Assembly (NCBI GenBank): GCA_002727195.1
Contig: PBWH01000003.1
Location: forward strand, 135,007-199,006
DNA from: Gemmatimonadota bacterium
Lineage (GTDB): Bacteria > Latescibacterota > UBA2968
Reading direction: 5' to 3'
Length of the DNA: 64,000 nt
Part shown: piece after piece, positions 9,431-19,553 of the stretch
How positions within the stretch are numbered: the first letter of the stretch is position 1
How the letters are laid out: every line of letters starts with the position of its first letter
Position numbers and translations under genes: made by a program
Notes under the pieces: model-generated
Database searches by the model: none
What the model was told of the DNA's origin: nothing
Seen by the model: the letters and a program-made list of their open reading frames with translations, nothing else

Positions 9431-11926
9431 ATGATGCCAGAATCGGATTTCCAGACAGTCGACCTGAAGCCAGTATACAATGCGAATACATCCAACATCG
9501 CGTCGGGCGACGGATATGTCTGGCCATACCACGGCGATGATCCGGAAAGCACGGCGATTGCGAATCTACCTCAGGGCGACGAGCGCTTCTGGGGTATCCC
9601 GTTCCAGTTGGCTGAATACGATAGAGACGGAGAGGACGCTGTATTCGTCGAGGTGCGGAATGGCGGTGCTGAGTCGGTGACCATACCGGTCGGTGCGAAG
9701 GCGAAGCGCATCTTGATTGCGCACGTTTGTGCCTCTGTCGACGGGTCCGGAGCGACGCTGGATGGGGCCGCTGAAGAGTTGGGTGAAGGGCGTGTTGTTG
9801 TGGGTGGGCAGACCCATACGTTTCCGCTTCGGAGACGGTTCGAGGTCCACGACGTGGCCGTCCCGTGGGGCCACCATCCGTTCCTGTGCCGGAACTGCCG
9901 TGAATTCACTTCCGTTCCGCTCGATGATAAGACGGTGCCCTGGGGACGTGCACAGGTCGGTACGGAAAAGGCGAGCAACGATACGGGTGGATGGTGGATC
10001 TACCAGTGGGTCAACCCGAATCCAGACGTGCCGATCGAGTCCCTGGAATACGTGGCCCTAAGCGATACCCCGCTCCTCATCGGGGCGATCACGCTGTCGA
10101 ATGAAGACGAGAATCCGCTTGCCTGGCCGCCGCGCGAAGATGTCGCCGTCTCTGTCGACGAGGATAAGGACTCACCGATCTCCGTTGAGGTGGAGCGTGG
10201 TGTCCTGGCGCGTCAAGACCGTCTCCACGTTCCGAATGAAGACTATCTCACCACCGACGAGGTGGGATGGGGCGTCGGCGGTCACGAGGTCAGGCCGGAC
10301 GGCTACCTCGAGATCCACGCGTCGCCTAAGGCCAAGATCAACGTGACGGTCGGCGAAGATCGGTCGGCGAGTTTCCGGTGGGGCGATGTACTTTCCGGTA
10401 AGTCCGCAGCGGACGGGGGCGTGCGGATGGAGATGGTCTCCCCAGAAGGCAAGCAGTGGTTGCACGTTCACGTCACTGATGCGGATACCGGTGAGCAGGT
10501 GGGCTGTCGCGTTCACTTCCGGTCGACCCAGGGCGCTTACTTCGCCCCTCATGGGCATCAAGCCGACGTGAACATCGCCTGGTTCGAGGATCTGGGCGGT
10601 GACTGTAAGGTCAGGGGAACCCCGTATGCCTACATCGATGGGAAGTGCCAGATCGAGCTTCCTATCGGACCGGTCTACGTGGAGGTCGTTCGTGGGTTCG
10701 AGTACACGCCGATTCGCGAACTCGTGTACATCAAACCCGGACAACGTGACCTGTCGCTCAAGATCCGACGGGCGATGGATATGAAGCAACGTGGCTACTA
10801 CTCGGGGGACACACACGTGCATTTCCTGACGGCGCAGTCTAGCCACCTTGAAGCGGCTGCGGAGGATCTGAACGTGACGAACCTCCTAGTCAGCCAGTGG
10901 GGCCGTCTCTTCACGAGTTGGGAAGAGTTCACGGGAGGTCTGGCGCCGACGAGCAGTGAGGATTACAAGATCTGGGTTAGCCAGGAGAACCGTCAGCACG
11001 TCCTCGGGCACATCAGCTTGCTCGGCCTGAAGGATATGGTCGCACCCATATGCTCCGGTGGTCCTCAAGAGGATTGGGTCGGTGGTGAGATCCAGGTGCT
11101 GATGGCCGATTGGGCAGAAGAATGCCGTCGGCAGGGCGGTCTGGTAATTATGCCGCATATGCCGGTTCCTGACTTCGAGAACGCCGCCAACATCACTCTG
11201 GGCCACGCCGATGGAGCGGAGATGTGCTGGGTCTGGGAGGGGGAGACGATCGGGCAGGGTGAGAAGGGCTACTATCGCTGGCTGAACGCCGGCAATAAAC
11301 TGCCCATTGTTGGCGGAACGGACAAGATGTCTAACGGGCGTGTGTTGGGAGGGTCCCGCACGTATGCGAAGCTGCAGGATGATGAGGCGTTTACTTTCGA
11401 GAGCTGGGCGCAGGCCATCCGGAACGGGAACACCTTCGCGAGTACCGGTGCGATGATTGACCTCCGTGTCGAGGGAGCCAACATGGGTGACGAGATTCAC
11501 CTGCCCGGTAATGGAGGAAAGGTCGAAGTCGTTGCGACCGCCGAGAGCATTTGGCCACTGACCGCTGTAGAGTTGATCGTGAATGGCGAACGTTCCGCGC
11601 GCGAATACGCCGATGGGGACAAGCGACAGGTCGCCGTGCGGTTCGAACTGGATGTGAGCAAGCCGTGCTGGATCGCTGCCCGGACGTGGGGCGAGTATGC
11701 GACCGATGCCGGTCCCGTGATGGCACATTCCTCACCCGTATATATCTCGTGCGGCGGTCGACGTCCCTTCGTCGAGTCCGATGGCGAATACCTCATGACC
11801 CATATGGAAGGCGGCATTGCCTGGGCCGAAGAGATCGGCGTCTTCAAGGACGAACGGGTCCGCTCCCGCCTGATCGCCCTCTTCCACGAAGCCATCGCCG
11901 AAATCCAACGCCGCGCCATGAGATAG
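9431..11926 (+). CDS. CehA/McbA-like PHP-fold metallohydrolase, large
   Basis: An 831-residue protein beginning at ATG 9431 (or the adjacent ATG 9434) behind GGGAGG. There is no signal peptide. The first 440 residues form beta-rich domains, including PWGHHPFLCRNCREF with two cysteines. A PHP-type domain starts near 455 with GYYSGDTHVHFLTAQSSHLE, where the HxH pair is the expected metal site. It continues with MPHMPVPDF and VGGTDKMSNGR (candidate His and Asp ligands). This pattern fits the CehA/McbA metallohydrolases, named after carbaryl and methyl-carbamate hydrolases, but most members are uncharacterised and the natural substrate here is unknown. It stands alone in its direction, flanked by repeats downstream. 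Confidence 0.7.
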   Translation: MMPESDFQTVDLKPVYNANTSNIASGDGYVWPYHGDDPESTAIANLPQGDERFWGIPFQLAEYDRDGEDAVFVEVRNGGAESVTIPVGAKAKRILIAHVCASVDGSGATLDGAAEELGEGRVVVGGQTHTFPLRRRFEVHDVAVPWGHHPFLCRNCREFTSVPLDDKTVPWGRAQVGTEKASNDTGGWWIYQWVNPNPDVPIESLEYVALSDTPLLIGAITLSNEDENPLAWPPREDVAVSVDEDKDSPISVEVERGVLARQDRLHVPNEDYLTTDEVGWGVGGHEVRPDGYLEIHASPKAKINVTVGEDRSASFRWGDVLSGKSAADGGVRMEMVSPEGKQWLHVHVTDADTGEQVGCRVHFRSTQGAYFAPHGHQADVNIAWFEDLGGDCKVRGTPYAYIDGKCQIELPIGPVYVEVVRGFEYTPIRELVYIKPGQRDLSLKIRRAMDMKQRGYYSGDTHVHFLTAQSSHLEAAAEDLNVTNLLVSQWGRLFTSWEEFTGGLAPTSSEDYKIWVSQENRQHVLGHISLLGLKDMVAPICSGGPQEDWVGGEIQVLMADWAEECRRQGGLVIMPHMPVPDFENAANITLGHADGAEMCWVWEGETIGQGEKGYYRWLNAGNKLPIVGGTDKMSNGRVLGGSRTYAKLQDDEAFTFESWAQAIRNGNTFASTGAMIDLRVEGANMGDEIHLPGNGGKVEVVATAESIWPLTAVELIVNGERSAREYADGDKRQVAVRFELDVSKPCWIAARTWGEYATDAGPVMAHSSPVYISCGGRRPFVESDGEYLMTHMEGGIAWAEEIGVFKDERVRSRLIALFHEAIAEIQRRAMR

Positions 11927-11931
11927 CCTCG

Positions 11932-11961
11932 TTCCCAGGGGGACCCTACCCTGGGAACGCA
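11932..11961. repeat. Perfect 11-bp hairpin, GTTCCCAGG...CCTGGGAAC type
   Basis: CGTTCCCAGGG and CCCTGGGAACG form a perfect 11-bp stem around GGACCCTA, six bases after the preceding stop codon. There is no T-run, so it is not a classical terminator. Sequences of the form CGTTCCCAnnn...nnnTGGGAACG are a common dispersed palindrome in many bacterial genomes. It may still protect or end the transcript of the gene before it. Confidence 0.6.
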
Positions 11962-11996
11962 GAAGCAAGACCTACGTATGCCCCCTGTGCCTCTTT

Positions 11997-12052
11997 CCTC
12001 TCCCGCGTGCGGGAGAGGACGGCTCACCTCTGGTGAGCCCGGTGAGGGCGTG
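11997..12052. repeat. Dispersed double-hairpin repeat, copy 4
   Basis: Stem 1 CCTCTCCCGCGTGCGGGAGAGG, stem 2 GGCTCACCTCTGGTGAGCC, tail CGGTGAGGGCGTG. Relative to the copy at 6047-6100, both arms of stem 2 have changed together (GATTCGCC/GGCGAATC to GGCTCACC/GGTGAGCC), a compensatory pattern that indicates selection or mobility as a folded unit. Confidence 0.75.
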
Positions 12053-12169
12053 TAGCAGCGTACCGCTTGATTTCCTTCCGTAGACCACACCAGCACACCT
12101 CTTGGCTGTCATATTGGCACTTCATTGTCAGTGCATGACGCGTTCTAGAGCCATACTGGCGGATCTAGT

Positions 12170-12237
12170 CTATCGGGCCTGATAGGCTAATAAATCCAGT
12201 ATTCGCATAATACGTTGTTTCTATGTTGGTTACGTAA
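12170..12237. promoter_or_regulatory. Cluster of palindromes upstream of the sigma-54 promoter
   Basis: Three inverted repeats lie 15-80 bases upstream of the -24 element: CTATCGGGCCTGATAG (12170-12185, one mismatched pair), GTATTCGCATAATAC (12199-12213, perfect arms) and TTACGTAA (12230-12237, perfect). Sites of this kind bind the enhancer-binding activators that sigma-54 RNA polymerase requires. They are close to the promoter for classical enhancers, and none has been matched to a known activator. Confidence 0.4.
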
Positions 12238-12250
12238 GCGGTTCTGTGTT

Positions 12251-12266
12251 TGGCACCCTCATTGCA
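12251..12266 (+). promoter_or_regulatory. Sigma-54 (-24/-12) promoter of the chaperone operon
   Basis: TGGCACCCTCATTGCA matches the sigma-54 consensus TGGCAC-N5-TTGCA exactly. The invariant GG (12252-12253) and GC (12264-12265) are ten bases apart. It lies 57 bases before the hsp20 start codon on the correct strand and is preceded by palindromes. No good sigma-32 or sigma-70 promoter or CIRCE element was noticed in the same gap. Confidence 0.75.
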
Positions 12267-12322
12267 AAACGAGTGCGCGGCTACACAAACGAACGAGAAA
12301 CCAACCAACGGAGGAATGAACG

Positions 12323-12745
12323 ATGACACTCGTTAAGTGGAACCCCGCCGCACTCGACCGTGAGATCAACCACCTCGTCAAGTCCTTCTGGGGTGAGCCC
12401 AGGGCTCTGGGTGGCGCCTGGAACCCGAAGGTAGACATCGCGGAACTGGAAGACCGATATGAGGTGCACGCGGAGCTTCCCGGTCTGACCAGGGAAGACG
12501 TCAGCGTGACGCTCGAAGATGGTGTTCTGACGATCTCAGGAGAGAAGAAGCGCACAAGTGAGACCAGCGATGACGCCTATCGCCGGACCGAGCGTGTCTA
12601 CGGGAAGTTCAGCCGATCCTTCAACGTCGGTGACAGAGTTGCCGCTGACAAGATTTCGGCAGGCTATAAGGATGGTGTCCTGACCGTGGCGCTCCCGAAG
12701 GCCGAGGAGGTTAAGCCCAAGGCGATCGAAGTCGAGGTCTCGTAG
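12323..12745 (+). CDS. hsp20: Small heat-shock protein, Hsp20/alpha-crystallin family
   Basis: A 140-residue ATP-independent holdase that binds unfolding proteins in the cytoplasm. ATG 12323 follows GGAGG at good spacing. The alpha-crystallin domain spans about 33-125 and includes the typical PKVDIAELEDRYEVHAELPG opening, the loop GLTREDVSVTLEDGVLTISG, and the closing YKDGVLTVALPK. The C-terminal IxI/V motif appears as IEVEV. First gene of the operon hsp20-cbpA-clpB, giving a holdase, a co-chaperone and a disaggregase together. Confidence 0.95.
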   Translation: MTLVKWNPAALDREINHLVKSFWGEPRALGGAWNPKVDIAELEDRYEVHAELPGLTREDVSVTLEDGVLTISGEKKRTSETSDDAYRRTERVYGKFSRSFNVGDRVAADKISAGYKDGVLTVALPKAEEVKPKAIEVEVS

Positions 12746-12839
12746 AGACAAATCACCGACTGGATGGGTCGAGTGAGTTAGAGGGATTCCGGACCATCCT
12801 GCCACTCGGCGGGGTGGCCCGATCTCTGTGGGGAAGACA

Positions 12840-13767
12840 ATGGAGTTTACGGACTATTACGAAACCCTCGGCGTGAGCCGAACGGCTTCAGAGGAAGACA
12901 TCCAGAAGGCCTACCGGAAGCTGGCCCGTCAGTTCCATCCCGATGTGAACAAGTCGGATGGTGCCGAGGATCGGTTCAAGGAGGTCGGAGAAGCCTACGA
13001 GGTCCTGAAGGATCCTGAGAAGCGCGCCAAATACGATGAGTATGGTGCTGCCTGGAAGCAGATGGAACAGAACAGCGGCGGCTTCCCCGGGTTTGACTTC
13101 AACGGAGTTGGTCCGGCTGGCTTCGACAGTTTCTTCGACATCCTGGAGCATATGTTCGGCCAGGGGGGCAACGGAAAGTTCACCGGCGGATTTCGGGCAT
13201 ACGGAGGCAGTCCGTTCACGTCGGGAAGCCGAGTCAATATCCCGATACGCGGTGCCGACTATGAAGCCTCGATTCGCCTGATGCTTGAAGAAGCTGCTGC
13301 AGGCGGCACTCGGATGCTGACGATTCCTACACCTGATGGTCAAGAACGACGGCTAAGGGTAAACATCCCGAGAGGCGTGACCCCCGGGCAGCGTATCCGG
13401 CTGGCGGGACAGGGCGGCGCTGGGGATAGGGGATCCGGAGATCTCTACCTGGTCGCTGACATCGTGCCGCACCCACAGTACGTGCTCAGTGGCCACGATC
13501 TCCACACGCAGCTTCGAGTTCCGGCCTGGATGGCGGCACTCGGCGGGAAGACCGAGCTGAAAACGCTGACCGGAAAGGTCAAGGTGTCTGTTGCCAAGGG
13601 GACGGAGTCGGGTCGCCAGATCAGGCTGAAGGGCCAGGGCTACCCGAAGGGCGAGGGAGCGGGCGACCTGTATGCGGAAATCCTGATCGAGGTGCCCGAT
13701 CGCTTGTCTGCCGAACAGCGAGACGCTTTCGAAACACTCAAATCAATCGACCTGGAGACCGTGCACA

Positions 13768-13781
<14 letters not shown>
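12840..13781 (+). CDS. cbpA: CbpA-type DnaJ co-chaperone
   Basis: A 313-residue J-domain protein that would stimulate DnaK. ATG 12840 is preferred over the in-frame GTG 12828 because GGGGAAG lies directly before it and [14 protein letters not shown] is the canonical J-domain start. The J domain (1-70) contains the essential HPD in [21 protein letters not shown] Gly/Phe-rich linker follows (about 80-135). Two C-terminal beta domains carry [20 protein letters not shown] and [16 protein letters not shown]. There is no cysteine-rich zinc finger, so it is the CbpA class and not DnaJ proper. No dnaK is in the window. Its end overlaps clpB by 14 bases, implying coupled translation. Confidence 0.93.
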
Positions 13782-16392
<2,611 letters not shown>

Positions 16393-16418
16393 GGTTCCGA
16401 TCATCAGACCGGCTACAA

Positions 16419-16450
16419 AAAGGCCCTCCTTCGGGAGGGCCTTTCTTATT
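16419..16450 (+). terminator. Rho-independent terminator after clpB
   Basis: AAAGGCCCTCC and GGAGGGCCTTT make a perfect 11-bp stem closed by a very stable TTCG tetraloop (16430-16433), followed by CTTATT. It ends the chaperone operon 27 bases after the clpB stop. Confidence 0.93.
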
Positions 16451-16530
16451 GTAAGGATGGTCTGGATCTTTTCCCTTGGGGGGCTCTGGTAGCGCTTATA
16501 TCTTAAATTTTCAGATAGATAGGAGAATTC

Positions 16531-17748
16531 GTGAATCGAGCTAAAATCGAAGGCACCCTCGGGCCAGCGAGTGCAAACGCTGAAACTTTGTCCGCCACGG
16601 TGGATGCCGGCCTGGATGTGGTTCGCCTGAACTTTTCGCATTGGGACCCACGAGGATCACGCTTAGGCGATCGAGCTGATTCGAGAGCTTTCCGGCCGTG
16701 CGGATCGGCATGTGGTGATCACGCAGGACCTTGCGGTTCCCAAAATCCGGGTCGGGACCCTGGAGCAGTCGTTGCCGCTGGAGGAGGGCCAGAAGATCAC
16801 GTTGGAGTCCGGCCTCGAAGATCCGGGAGGCGGGGCGATTCCGACGACCTACGCGAAACTCGCCCGAGACCTGTCAAGCGGGGACAACGTCTTGCTCGAC
16901 GACGGAAAGATAGAGCTCCGGGTGCGGGAGTGGACTGCGTCGCGATGTCCTTCAAACGCGCGCCTGCGGATGTGGGACTGGTCAAACGGGAAGCCCTGAA
17001 CTGGGGGGCTGAGGTGCCAGTGATTTCGAAGCTCGAACGGAGCGAGGCCGTTGCAGCGCTCGATGAGATCCTGGAGGTAGCCGATGGCGTGATGGTGGCG
17101 CGAGGCGACCTTGGCGTCGAGATGGCTCCCGAGCAGGTTCCTGTGATTCAGAAACGGATCATCTCACGTGCGAATGCGGCCGGTGTTTTCGTTATCACGG
17201 CGACCCAGATGCTGGAGTCCATGACCGACAGCCCCCGACCGGCTCGTGCCGTCCTGCTGTCCGGAGAAACGTCCGTGGGGCGCTATCCAGTGGGGACGGT
17301 TCAGATGATATCCCGCATCATCTCCGAAGCTGAGGCGGCGGTCCACGCCCAAACGCTGACGGAGTGGAGGAGTCGGGGGACGGGATCATTCCCAGATGCG
17401 ATCGGGTACGCCACCACCATTGCTGCCCAGGACGTATCCGCTAGGGCCATCGTTGCGTTCATCCAGTCAGGGGCTACTGCGCTTCTGATTTCCAAACGAC
17501 GACCTCAGACCCCGATCGTCGCCTTTACGCTGGAACCGAAGATTGCCCGGCAGTTGAGTCTCTGCTGGGGGACAGAGCCCCACTTGATCGAACGGGCTGA
17601 GGGGACGGATGAGATGATCCGGGAAATCGAGTCACGGTTGCTCGCCGTCCGCCGGGTTCACGTTGGCGAGAACCTCGTCATCCTGTCTGGAGCTCCCATT
17701 ACGGCTTGGGCGGAAACAAACCTTCTCAAGCTGCATCGCGTCGGGTAA
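16531..17748 (+). pseudogene. pyk: Pyruvate kinase pseudogene
   Basis: Homology to pyruvate kinase is clear at the start (AKIEGTLGPAS, LDVVRLNFSH), middle (VPVISKLERSEA, VADGVMVARGDLGVEMAPEQ) and end (LSGETSVGRYPVG, TNLLKLHRVG). The gene is dead by several independent lesions. An extra T near 16641 shifts the frame, and in the corrected frame TAG 16664-16666 interrupts. About 50 codons covering the B-domain exit are missing at 16930. About 15 codons (the usual EVSDVANAILDGTDA stretch) are missing at 17250. The catalytic GPKIR motif reads VPKIR. An in-frame path from GTG 16531 (AGGAG upstream) still exists because the shifts compensate, but much of its N-terminal half is nonsense. Its TAA overlaps the tamA ATG, so translation into tamA may be why that end stays open. 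Confidence 0.9.
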
Positions 17749-19529
17749 TGGTGACGGATGGAGCACGACCGGCACGGCATCTGGCCGGCTGGTGGATCAT
17801 CGCTCTCCTGATGGTCGTGTGCTCCGGAAGAGAAGGCGTCGCGCAGGTGGATACCTTCACCACTCTTTCCGAAGTCGACATCACAGGAAACAGACATTTC
17901 GAGAAATCAGTGCTGATGGAGCTGATCGAGAGCCGCGAGTCCTCCTGGCTGAGCTGGTTGCCGTGGATCGATCCACGTCCGGTCGTTCAGTCTCGCGTGC
18001 GGACGGACATGCTCCGGCTGGCAAGCTTCTACAAGGACGAGGGATTCCTGGCGGTGACCGTGGATACCCTGATCGAACGGAAGGGAACCAAGGTTCGCGT
18101 CGCTTTTCTGGTGTCGGAAGGTCAGCCGGTACTGATCGACTCAGTTCTGGTTCGCGGCGATGCAGATGTGATCGATCCGGGCCGGATGGAAACGCGTGCC
18201 GGGGCCAGGCTGACAAGAGGCGCGCTCGAAGAGGACCGGGTCCGGATGCTGTCCGCGCTCCGCGATTCGGGGCATGCCTTCGCTCGACTCGAGGTCAAGA
18301 CGGCCATCGACCCCGACAAGAACCGCGCGAGCGTGGCTTTCGACGTGAACGCGGGAAATCGTTTCCGGTTCGGAGACGTCGTGGTGCGCGGGAACCGTAA
18401 CGTGGGAGCCGCTACGATTCGGCGGGGCGTCACGTTTCGGCCTGGGGCGGCATTTCAGCAGCGATCAGCTCAGGATGCGAGAAGGCAGCTTTACCGGTCA
18501 CGCGCGTTCAGAAGCGTCGTCATCGATTTTCCCGACAGCCTGGCCAGGGACACGACGGCCACCACGGTCGTCTCTGTTTCGGAACGATCCTTGCGAAGCG
18601 TGAAGCTCGGAGCTGGATACGATACCCAGAACCAGCTCAACGGGTCGATCTCATGGACCCACCGCAGCGTCTTCGGGGGGGCACAGCATTTCCGGATCGG
18701 CATCGACGCATCTGCGATTCTCACGGAGTTCCGCGCCAGCCTGACCCAACCTTATGTGTTCGGCAACCGCAACTGGCTCAACTTCGGACTGTTTATACGG
18801 TCTCGGGTCAAGGCGGATGAGTTCCGGCAGACGGAAATCGGGGGCGACATTGCGTTCGAGCGGAACATTGCGAGTCGGACCACCCTGTTGTTCGAGACCG
18901 GTGGTGGTGTAATAGGTTTCGAAGGCGACAGTCTGTTTGTCGAGTTCGTGACCTCGTTCATCGATGACCACCGAGATGACTTTCTGGACCCGTCGGATGG
19001 GGTGTTCGTGCGAGTTGAGGCAAGGCAGAAGGGTGCGCTGTTCCAGTCCAGCCGGGAGCTTCTCAAGCTGACTGCCGAAGGGCGTTGGTACACGCCCTTG
19101 CCGGCGAGCAGCGTGCTGGCCTCGCGGGTCTCGGGCGGGATGATCGTGAACCTGTCGTCAGAGGGCGAGATCCCGAACTTCGAGCGTTTTTTCGCCGGAG
19201 GCTTGGCAAGTGTGCGCGGCTGGTCACTCGATCAACTGGGGCCGAAAGACAGGATGGGGACGCCTGTTGGCGGGAAGAGCAAGTTCGAGGGCAGCATAGA
19301 AATCAGAACGCGACTTGGAAAATACCTGGGAACGGCGATCTTTCTGGATGGGGGACAGGTCGACCCTCAGTTCAATGCGTTCGATTTTGGGGGCTTCGCC
19401 TGGGCAGTAGGGGGTGGCATACGCTACCTCAGTCCCGTGGGGCCGATCCGCCTCGACGCCGGTCGCCGATTGACCGAGGATGATACCTCTCGATGGCAAT
19501 ACCATTTCAGCATAGGCCAAGCCTTCTAG
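17748..19529 (+). CDS. tamA: Omp85-family outer-membrane protein, TamA-like
   Basis: A 593-residue BamA/TamA-type protein. The start is ATG 17748, which shares one base with the TAA of the pyruvate kinase remnant. A signal peptide follows (WWIIALLMVVCSG, cleavage after GVAQ). Residues about 45-290 hold three POTRA-like repeats (LSEVDITGNRHFEKSVLMEL, then VLIDSVLVRGDADVIDPGRM, then FRFGDVVVRGNRNVGAATIR). The rest is a 16-strand Bac_surface_Ag barrel with the conserved FFAGGLASVRGWSLDQLGP lid-lock motif and a C-terminal aromatic residue (IGQAF). Being directly before tamB, it is assigned to the Tam rather than the Bam machine, which inserts autotransporters or moves lipid to the outer membrane. 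Confidence 0.82.
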   Translation: MVTDGARPARHLAGWWIIALLMVVCSGREGVAQVDTFTTLSEVDITGNRHFEKSVLMELIESRESSWLSWLPWIDPRPVVQSRVRTDMLRLASFYKDEGFLAVTVDTLIERKGTKVRVAFLVSEGQPVLIDSVLVRGDADVIDPGRMETRAGARLTRGALEEDRVRMLSALRDSGHAFARLEVKTAIDPDKNRASVAFDVNAGNRFRFGDVVVRGNRNVGAATIRRGVTFRPGAAFQQRSAQDARRQLYRSRAFRSVVIDFPDSLARDTTATTVVSVSERSLRSVKLGAGYDTQNQLNGSISWTHRSVFGGAQHFRIGIDASAILTEFRASLTQPYVFGNRNWLNFGLFIRSRVKADEFRQTEIGGDIAFERNIASRTTLLFETGGGVIGFEGDSLFVEFVTSFIDDHRDDFLDPSDGVFVRVEARQKGALFQSSRELLKLTAEGRWYTPLPASSVLASRVSGGMIVNLSSEGEIPNFERFFAGGLASVRGWSLDQLGPKDRMGTPVGGKSKFEGSIEIRTRLGKYLGTAIFLDGGQVDPQFNAFDFGGFAWAVGGGIRYLSPVGPIRLDAGRRLTEDDTSRWQYHFSIGQAF

Positions 19530-19553
19530 TCATATGCGCAGGATAAGACGACA

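Noticed and set aside
16531-17748. Sequencing error as explanation for pyk
   Set aside because: A single base error cannot remove about 50 and 15 codons at two points and also alter the GPKIR motif.
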